Assembly: GCA_934444735.1 (NCBI GenBank)
Contig: CAKSDE010000003.1
Location: 124,001 to 188,000, forward strand
Source of the DNA: an uncultured Clostridia bacterium
GTDB lineage: Bacteria > Bacillota > Clostridia > UBA1381
Direction: 5' to 3'
DNA: 64,000 nt
The translations under genes were made by a program, and so were the position numbers. Position 1 is the first letter of the stretch; the number at the start of each line of letters is the position of its first letter. This document shows positions 58,596 to 64,000 of this stretch, piece by piece. The notes under the pieces were generated by a model. That model saw only the letters and a list, made by a program, of their open reading frames with translations. It ran no database searches and was not told the origin of the DNA.

Positions 58596-60224
58596 ATGGC
58601 TAAACAAATTTTATTCGGCGAAGACGCAAGAAGATCATTGCAAAGCGGTATCGATCAGCTTGCAAATACAGTTAAAATCACATTGGGACCTAAGGGCAGA
58701 AATGTCGTATTGGACAAAAAATTCGGTGCACCTTTAATCACAAACGACGGTGTTACAATCGCAAAGGAAATCGAGTTGGAGGATCCGTTTGAAAATATGG
58801 GTGCATCATTGGTAAAAGAAGTTGCAACCAAGACAAACGATATCGCCGGTGACGGTACAACAACCGCAACACTTTTGGCACAGGCTCTCGTAAGAGAAGG
58901 CGCTAAAAACGTTACGGCAGGTGCAAACCCGATGATCGTAAGAAAAGGTATTCAATCCGCAATAGATGTTGCAGTCGAAGAACTGCTTAAAAAGGCAAGA
59001 AAAGTTTCAGGCCGTGACGACATCGCAAGAGTTGCATCGGTATCTGCTGCAAACGAAGAAGTCGGTAATTTGATTGCCGATGCTATGGAAAAGGTTACAT
59101 CTGACGGTGTTATCACCGTTGAAGAATCAAAGACAGCGGAAACATATTCGGAAATCGTTGAAGGTATGCAGTTTGACCGCGGTTACATTTCACCGTACAT
59201 GGTTACCGATACCGATAAAATGGAGGCTGTTCTCGATGACGCTTACATCTTGATCACCGATAAGAAAATTTCAAACATACAGGAAATCCTGCCGCTTTTG
59301 GAACAGATTGTTCAGATGGGCAAAAAGCTCGTTATCATCGCAGAAGATGTTGAGGGCGAGGCTTTGGCAACACTTATCGTAAACAAATTGAGAGGCACAT
59401 TCGTATGTGTTCCGGTTAAAGCTCCGGGATTCGGCGACAGAAGAAAGGCTATGCTTGAAGATATTGCTATCCTTACAGGCGGTCAGGTAATCTCGGGTGA
59501 TTTGGGACTTGAGCTCAAGGATACTCAAATCGATCAGCTCGGAAAAGCAAGACAGGTTAAGATCCAGAAAGAAAACACCATCATCGTTGACGGTGCGGGC
59601 GATCCCGAGGCAATCAAGGCAAGAATCAAACAAATCAGAAACGAGATTGAAAACACTACGTCTGAATTTGATAAAGAAAAGCTCCAGGAAAGACTTGCCA
59701 AGATGGCAGGCGGTGTTGCTGTTATCAAAGTCGGTGCAGCAACAGAAACAGAAATGAAAGAAATCAAGCTCAGAATCGAGGATGCTTTGGCTGCAACAAA
59801 GGCTGCCGTTGAAGAAGGTATCGTTGCGGGCGGCGGAACGAGCTATATAAACATCATTCCGCAGGTTGAAAAGCTTCTCGAAACAACCGAGGGCGATGAA
59901 AAAACAGGTGTGCAGATTGTTTTAAGAGCGCTTGAAGATCCTGTTAAGCAGATTGCTAAAAATGCAGGTCTTGAAGGATCTGTTATAGTTGATAAGGTTA
60001 AATCTTGCAAGCCGGGTGTCGGCTACAACGCTTTGACCGAAGAATATACCGATATGATCAGCGCAGGTATCGTTGATCCGGTTAAGGTAACAAGAAGTGC
60101 ATTGCAGAATGCTGCGTCTGTTGCGGCTATGGTTCTTACAACCGAAAGCCTGGTTACAGATAAGCCTGAACCCGAAAAACCGGCAGCACCGGCTATGGAT
60201 CCGGGCATGGGCGGTATGTATTAA
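58596..60224 (+). CDS. groEL: Chaperonin GroEL
   Basis: A 542-residue Hsp60 that folds proteins in the cytoplasm with ATP. It shows the ATP-binding motif GDGTTTATLLAQAL, the conserved NDGVTIAKEIELEDPFENMGASLVKEVA region, and the Gly-Met-rich tail (MDPGMGGMY). ATG 58596 is the start (MAKQILFGEDARR), because AAAGG lies about 11 bases upstream; an in-frame TTG at 58587 is not needed. It is co-transcribed with groES and followed by a terminator. Confidence 0.98.
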   Translation: MAKQILFGEDARRSLQSGIDQLANTVKITLGPKGRNVVLDKKFGAPLITNDGVTIAKEIELEDPFENMGASLVKEVATKTNDIAGDGTTTATLLAQALVREGAKNVTAGANPMIVRKGIQSAIDVAVEELLKKARKVSGRDDIARVASVSAANEEVGNLIADAMEKVTSDGVITVEESKTAETYSEIVEGMQFDRGYISPYMVTDTDKMEAVLDDAYILITDKKISNIQEILPLLEQIVQMGKKLVIIAEDVEGEALATLIVNKLRGTFVCVPVKAPGFGDRRKAMLEDIAILTGGQVISGDLGLELKDTQIDQLGKARQVKIQKENTIIVDGAGDPEAIKARIKQIRNEIENTTSEFDKEKLQERLAKMAGGVAVIKVGAATETEMKEIKLRIEDALAATKAAVEEGIVAGGGTSYINIIPQVEKLLETTEGDEKTGVQIVLRALEDPVKQIAKNAGLEGSVIVDKVKSCKPGVGYNALTEEYTDMISAGIVDPVKVTRSALQNAASVAAMVLTTESLVTDKPEPEKPAAPAMDPGMGGMY

Positions 60225-60368
60225 TATGGGATGTTAAAAAACTCCGGAACGCAAGAAAAGAAGTAAAGTACACGTATTATGAGAAAATATAATTGTTGCG
60301 ATTTAGTTTTATTGCGGTAGAAAAATCAAAAAATGATTTTTCTTATGATTTTTTCTTTTCTTGCTATC

Positions 60369-60442
60369 AACAAACTGAGCCGCTCGGCGTACCTACGTAC
60401 GCCGTCGGGTAACCCAAAACTAAAGCTTTGGCTCAGTTTGTT
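60369..60442. repeat. Nested inverted repeats downstream of groEL
   Basis: An outer perfect 13-bp inverted repeat, AACAAACTGAGCC (60369-60381) and GGCTCAGTTTGTT (60430-60442), encloses an inner 8-bp hairpin CGGCGTAC-CTAC-GTACGCCG (60385-60404). The right outer arm overlaps the groEL terminator stem and loop, so the two folds compete. I see no gene in this 314-base gap. Confidence 0.85.
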
Positions 60443-60459
60443 AATTCCAAAGCTTTTTT
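60422..60459 (+). terminator. groEL terminator
   Basis: AAAGCTTTGG (60422-60431) pairs with CCAAAGCTTT (60447-60456), followed by more T. Confidence 0.7.
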
Positions 60460-60478
60460 CCTATCCCCTCAAAAAAAA

Positions 60479-60524
60479 CAAAGGGGCTGTAAAAAATCAA
60501 TTGATTTTTTTACAGCCCCTTTTG
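60479..60524. terminator. Strong bidirectional terminator (groEL / folA)
   Basis: AAAGGGGCTGT...ACAGCCCCTTT around A6/T7 and TCAATTGA. On the minus strand TTTGTTTTTTTT follows and ends folA. The inner 30 bases match the terminator at 50777-50813. Confidence 0.9.
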
Positions 60525-60538
60525 ATTGTCAGATATAT

Positions 60539-61066
60539 TTATGCAGTCTGTGCATTTTTCCGCGGTTTTACATACTCAACCGGGTTTTGATTCTCATACA
60601 TCTCAAACGAAAAGCTCAGTCCACCCTCCTGAACCTCACCGATACAATCGGCAAGCTTCCATGAAATAAGCTTTGAAAAATCCGGCATAAAGCGATCCGC
60701 CTCGGCATACTTTTTCACTCTTGTGATAAATGCGGTTTTACAAAACGGCAAAAGCGCTCTGAATGCTTCTTCCCCGCCCACGATAAAAATCTCTTCGTCA
60801 TTTTCGGTTCTTATCATGCGAAAGAGTTCTTCAATCGAATGAGCCACTGCATTTTCCCCTGCACTGTACGCTTTATTTCGGCTCAAAACTATTATGTCTT
60901 TACCGTCCGTTTTCAAAATCCCCGACTCAAAAGTCTTTCTTCCTGCAATGATGAGTTTTCCTCTTGTCATCTCGCAAAAAAATTCATTATAAGCCGAAAT
61001 ATTAAAAATGCTGTTATTTTCTTTACTCAACCCCCAATTTTCGCTCACCATAGCAATTATATTCAT
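60539..61066 (-). CDS. folA: Dihydrofolate reductase, divergent
   Basis: A 175-residue reductase that makes tetrahydrofolate from dihydrofolate with NADPH. The MNIIAMVSENWGLSKENN start, KLIIAGRKTFESGIL, DIIVLSRN, the NADPH loop IFIVGGEEAF and the C-terminal FSFEMYEN match the family. The usual GxLPW substrate stretch after the N-terminus is replaced by NNSIFNISAY, so the substrate pocket differs. I choose ATG 61066, because AGAAAGG lies eight bases upstream; the frame from 61090 is unsupported. It is monocistronic, lying between two terminators. Confidence 0.85.
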   Translation of the reverse strand: MNIIAMVSENWGLSKENNSIFNISAYNEFFCEMTRGKLIIAGRKTFESGILKTDGKDIIVLSRNKAYSAGENAVAHSIEELFRMIRTENDEEIFIVGGEEAFRALLPFCKTAFITRVKKYAEADRFMPDFSKLISWKLADCIGEVQEGGLSFSFEMYENQNPVEYVKPRKNAQTA

Positions 61067-61100
61067 AATCCATACCTTTCTGCATTTCAAGTATAAAACA

Positions 61101-61137
61101 GGGAAGTATCACAAAAAGCAATACTTCCCCTTTTTTT
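61101..61137. terminator. Terminator between upp and folA
   Basis: GGGAAGTAT (61101-61109) pairs with ATACTTCCC (61121-61129). TTTTTTT follows on the plus strand and TGTTTT on the minus strand, so it ends upp. Confidence 0.85.
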
Positions 61138-61144
61138 ATTTTTA

Positions 61145-61178
61145 TAGGTAACTGTAAAAGTAATATTTTCCAATTAAA
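61145..61178. repeat. 34-base dispersed repeat, copy 2
   Basis: TAGGTAACTGTAAAAG and the following bases match 29769-29802 at 30 of 34 positions. The match ends in the upp stop codon. Confidence 0.7.
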
Positions 61179-61800
61179 GCGTTCCGAACAATCTGTCTCC
61201 CGCATCTCCCAAGCCCGGTACGATATATCCGTTCTCGTTGAGCTTTTCGTCAACCGAACCGCAATAAATATCAACATCGGGATGAGCCTTTTGCAAAACC
61301 TCTATTCCCTGCGGCGCTGCAATTATACAAACAAATCTTATATTTTTGGCACCGCGCTTTTTAATGAAATTAATCGCAGCAACGGCACTTCCGCCTGTTG
61401 CAAGCATCGGATCCAGCACCAAAACCTCACGGTTTTCAATATCTGTAGGCAGCTTGCAGTAGTATTCAACCGGCTCTAATGTTTCTTCATTTCTGTATAA
61501 ACCGATATGTCCGATTTTTGCTGCCGGAATAAGATCCATCAGCGCGTCTACCATTCCGAGACCGGCTCTTAAAATAGGAACCAAAGCAATAGATCTCTTT
61601 ATTCTCTTACCTATCGTCTTTGTAATCGGAGTTTCAAGCTCAAATTCTTCAAGCTCCATATCCTTTGTCGCCTCATATCCCAAAAGAAGCGCTACTTCAT
61701 GTGCACATTCTCTGAAATCCTTAACCGTTGTGTTCTTATCCCTCATTATAGACAGCTTGTGCGCTATCAAAGGGTGATTCATAACATATAATTTACTCAC
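61174..61800 (-). CDS. upp: Uracil phosphoribosyltransferase
   Basis: A 208-residue enzyme that makes UMP from uracil and PRPP in pyrimidine salvage. The PRPP-binding loop VLDPMLATGGSAVAAI is near residue 127, and the family patterns MNHPLIAHKLSIMRDKNT and VPILRAGLGMVDALMDLIPAA are present, with the C-terminal YIVPGLGDAGDRLFGTL. The start is GTG 61800, with AAAGGG eight bases upstream. The stop codon lies within a short dispersed repeat. Confidence 0.97.
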   Translation of the reverse strand: MSKLYVMNHPLIAHKLSIMRDKNTTVKDFRECAHEVALLLGYEATKDMELEEFELETPITKTIGKRIKRSIALVPILRAGLGMVDALMDLIPAAKIGHIGLYRNEETLEPVEYYCKLPTDIENREVLVLDPMLATGGSAVAAINFIKKRGAKNIRFVCIIAAPQGIEVLQKAHPDVDIYCGSVDEKLNENGYIVPGLGDAGDRLFGTL

Positions 61801-61839
61801 TTTTATAACCCTTTCTTTTATAAAATTTTCATCTTATCT

Positions 61840-61868
61840 ATTATACACCCTTTTTTGACATTTGTCTA
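61840..61868 (-). promoter_or_regulatory. Promoter of upp
   Basis: TAGACA (61868-61863), a 17-base spacer and TATAAT (61845-61840) on the minus strand. Confidence 0.75.
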
Positions 61869-61891
61869 TCTTTTTTTGGTATTTTTTTAAT

Positions 61892-62698
61892 TTATTTTTT
61901 TCTTTCATAAAAATTCTCGAAATTCCGATATAAAACCGCCTCCATGGTATCATCATCAAGCCCCAACTCTTCCAGACGTTTAAGCTCTCCGACATGATCC
62001 CACATAGGGAAATCCGTCCCGAAAAACATTCTGTCGCGCCCATAACATTCAAGCGATTTTTTCACAATATTCTTATCGAAAAATCCCATCGTGCTGCTGC
62101 TGTCGACATAAATATTCGGCAGTATCAGACACTCTATCGCAGTATCCCACTGACTCCATCCGCCGCAGTGCGCTGCTATAATATCGAGCTTTTTGAATCT
62201 TTTTGCAATATTTGCCACACGCAGCGGATGCGAAAAGCCGTACCTGTAATCGCCGCTGTGCGTCACGACAAACATTCCCTTTTTCTCCAAAAATTCATAT
62301 ATCGGGAGCATTCTTTCATCATCAAAATTAAATTTCTGAAAGTCCGGATGCAGCTTGATTCCTCTTATACCGCGATTATATATACGCTCAATTTCCTCTT
62401 CGTAATTTTTAAAATCCGCGTGCATTGTGCCGACAGGGATAAATTCTTTATGAAGTTCTGCCTGGGAGAGTATAAAATCATTTATACTCTCCACCTGTGC
62501 CGCCGTTGTTGCCGTTGAAAATACAAGATACCGAGAAACGCCCGCTTTTTCTCCCGATTTCAACAGTTCCTCCGCGCTGCCGTTGTGTGCCATGTCTATG
62601 TGTGCATAAAAATCCGAAATTGCATGAGTGGCTTTTGCCGCGATTTTTTCGGGGAATATATGCGCGTGTGCGTCTATTATTTTCACCTTTACCGTCAT
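61892..62698 (-). CDS. Amidohydrolase-2 family metal-dependent hydrolase
   Basis: A 268-residue TIM-barrel hydrolase of the amidohydrolase superfamily. Metal ligands are visible as DAHAHIF (His11, His13), the strand-4 Lys or His region (IKLHPDFQKF), VVTHSGDYRYG, AAHCGG and FGTDFPMWD (Asp). Proteins of this subfamily include decarboxylases and lactonases, so the substrate is unknown. ATG 62698 lies only one base after AAAGG; GTG 62686 (MKIIDAHAHIF) is the alternative, at a spacing of 12. It follows the AMP-ligase gene by 14 bases and is likely co-transcribed with it. Confidence 0.85.
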   Translation of the reverse strand: MTVKVKIIDAHAHIFPEKIAAKATHAISDFYAHIDMAHNGSAEELLKSGEKAGVSRYLVFSTATTAAQVESINDFILSQAELHKEFIPVGTMHADFKNYEEEIERIYNRGIRGIKLHPDFQKFNFDDERMLPIYEFLEKKGMFVVTHSGDYRYGFSHPLRVANIAKRFKKLDIIAAHCGGWSQWDTAIECLILPNIYVDSSSTMGFFDKNIVKKSLECYGRDRMFFGTDFPMWDHVGELKRLEELGLDDDTMEAVLYRNFENFYERKK

Positions 62699-62712
62699 TC
62701 CTTTCGAGGATC

Positions 62713-64000
62713 TTATTTATCGTTTTCTCTTATTTCCACACGTCTGATCTTACCGCTGATTGTCTTAGGCAGTTCGTCCGTAAATTCCACGATTCTCGGA
62801 TATTTGTACGGTGCGGTGTTTGACTTTACATAGTTCTGGATTTCTTTTTTGAGTTCCTCGCTCTTTTCCTTGCCCTTTACCAAAACGATTGTAGCCTTTA
62901 CAATCTGACCTCTTACCGGATCGGGAACAGGCGTGATTGCACATTCCAAAACATACGGCAGCTCCATGATAACGCTCTCGATTTCGAAAGGCCCGATTCT
63001 GTAACCCGATGATTTGATAACATCGTCTATTCTTCCGACATACCAGAAATATCCGTCCTCATCTTTCCACGCCGTATCGCCGGTGTGATACATTCCGTCA
63101 TGCCATGCGCTCTTTGTCTTTTCTTCATCTCTGTAATATCCCGCAAACAGTCCGCACGGAACTTCTTTATCGGTTCTTACAACGATTTCGCCTGTCTGTC
63201 CGACTTCAACACTGTTACCATCTTCATCGACAATGTCAACATCATATAACGGACTCGGTTTACCCATTGAACCCGGCTTCGGTGTCATACCGCGCAGGTT
63301 TGCGATTGTAAGAGTCGTTTCGGTCTGACCGAATCCCTCCATAAGCTTTAAGCCTGTTGCACGTTTCCACTGTTCAAACACCTCCGGATTAAGCGCCTCT
63401 CCGGCAACCGTGCAGTATTCAAGCGATGACAAATCGTACTTCGACAAATCCTCTTTTATAAAGAAACGGTACATTGTAGGCGGTGCGCAGAAGGTTGTGA
63501 TGTTGTACTTTTTAAACATCGGCAGTATATCATCTGCATTAAAGCGGTCAAAGTCGTAAACAAATACCGCAGCCTCGCAGAGCCACTGTCCGTAAAGCTT
63601 GCCCCAAAGCGCTTTTCCCCAACCTGTATCGGAGATAGCAAAGTGGATTCCGTCAGGATTTACGTTATGCCAATATTTTGCCGTTATAAAATGTCCCAAA
63701 GGATATTTGAAGTTGTGCGTTGCAATCTTCGGATAGCCCGTTGTTCCCGATGTAAAGAACATGAGCATTTTATCGTCACCGGCAGCGCTGTCCTCTGTTC
63801 TTTCATATACATCACTGTATTTTTTCAGATCCGAATTAAAGTCATGCCAGCCTTCTTTTGAATCTCCCACCAAAATCTTTGTGAGGTTCATTCCTGTTTT
63901 TTCAACTGCCAAATCTACCTGATGTGCAACATCTCCGTCTGCGGTACAGCAGATTGCGCTTACGCCTGCCGCCTCAAAACGGTAGCTTAAGTCATGCTCT
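62713..64000 (-). CDS. AMP-dependent acyl-CoA synthetase, C-terminal part (runs off the right edge)
   Basis: Reading upstream from the stop at 62713, the frame is open to the window edge (about 429 codons). It has the adenylate-forming motifs FFTSGTTGYPKIATHN (P-loop), EGFGQTETT, YHTGDTAWKDEDGYFWYVGRID and SGYRIGPFEIE, and the catalytic-lysine region LPKTISGKIRRVEIRE. The TTG at 63912 is internal to the frame, not the start. The pattern is that of acetyl-CoA or medium-chain acyl-CoA synthetases (Acs/MACS). It makes acyl-CoA from an acid, ATP and CoA in the cytoplasm. Its 5' part is outside the window. Confidence 0.93.
   Translation of the reverse strand, partial: EHDLSYRFEAAGVSAICCTADGDVAHQVDLAVEKTGMNLTKILVGDSKEGWHDFNSDLKKYSDVYERTEDSAAGDDKMLMFFTSGTTGYPKIATHNFKYPLGHFITAKYWHNVNPDGIHFAISDTGWGKALWGKLYGQWLCEAAVFVYDFDRFNADDILPMFKKYNITTFCAPPTMYRFFIKEDLSKYDLSSLEYCTVAGEALNPEVFEQWKRATGLKLMEGFGQTETTLTIANLRGMTPKPGSMGKPSPLYDVDIVDEDGNSVEVGQTGEIVVRTDKEVPCGLFAGYYRDEEKTKSAWHDGMYHTGDTAWKDEDGYFWYVGRIDDVIKSSGYRIGPFEIESVIMELPYVLECAITPVPDPVRGQIVKATIVLVKGKEKSEELKKEIQNYVKSNTAPYKYPRIVEFTDELPKTISGKIRRVEIRENDK

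Noticed and set aside
1..64000. CRISPR array, tRNA or rRNA genes
   Set aside because: I saw no regularly spaced short repeats, no cloverleaf with a T-loop GGTTCGAATC pattern, and no rRNA segment. This was by eye only.

Overview
The window reads as a chromosome segment of a Gram-positive anaerobe of the class Clostridia. Seen directly: strong AGGAGG-type ribosome binding sites, TTGACA/TATAAT promoters, a CIRCE-controlled groES-groEL operon, Rex, a carD-ispD-ispF-rex operon, and several very large exported proteins with S-layer homology (SLH) domains. SLH anchoring plus parallel beta-helix enzymes, GH28, a GH42-like enzyme and an SGNH esterase suggests a gut or rumen pectin specialist of the Monoglobus kind. 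That taxonomic guess is inference. I see no tRNA, rRNA, CRISPR array, prophage or intact transposase.

Layout. 1-4.8 kb: end of a TCA-branch operon (acn-icd), a small membrane protein, a DUF1015 protein and a YtxH-like peptide. 4.8-24.7 kb: locus A, a seven-gene minus-strand operon (GH28, GH3, two beta-helix proteins, an SLH-like scaffold, a triple-module binding protein, and a 1721-residue SLH/SGNH protein), divergent from an AraC regulator at 24.85 kb. 25.7-29.7 kb: murQ, a HTH-BadF sugar kinase and a frameshifted DUF6259 glycosidase, behind a structured leader that contains a probable 216-bp mini-element. 30.1-32.2 kb: a GH42-like cytosolic glycosidase. 32.4-49.6 kb: locus B, a six-gene minus-strand operon of exported proteins (two beta-helix enzymes, two SLH-type proteins, a CuAO-N-like binding protein, and a non-catalytic multimodular protein), divergent from a second AraC regulator. 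50.9-64 kb: housekeeping genes (rex, ispF, ispD, carD, mgtE, pbp1A, groES, groEL, folA, upp, an amidohydrolase and an acyl-CoA ligase).

How the parts may work together. Loci A and B have the same parts list: an AraC regulator, SLH anchors, a long beta-rich scaffold with a weak SLH head (13298-15868 and 32443-35400), a pair of paralogous beta-helix enzymes with a GH141-like look, CuAO-N-like domains, and large proteins built from modules I cannot assign to a family. I infer two surface machines that hold and trim complex plant (probably pectic) glycans on the wall. Cytosolic GH28, GH3, GH42-like and DUF6259 enzymes would finish imported fragments. No transporter gene lies in either locus.

The best candidates for something undescribed are four copies of a FEDGT module, five copies of a FLGG module with four helical spacer repeats, a small C-terminal VWDxxxxMxPL domain in four proteins, the paired loci themselves, a leader upstream of mgtE with a possible 23-codon leader peptide, and the mini-element in the murQ leader.
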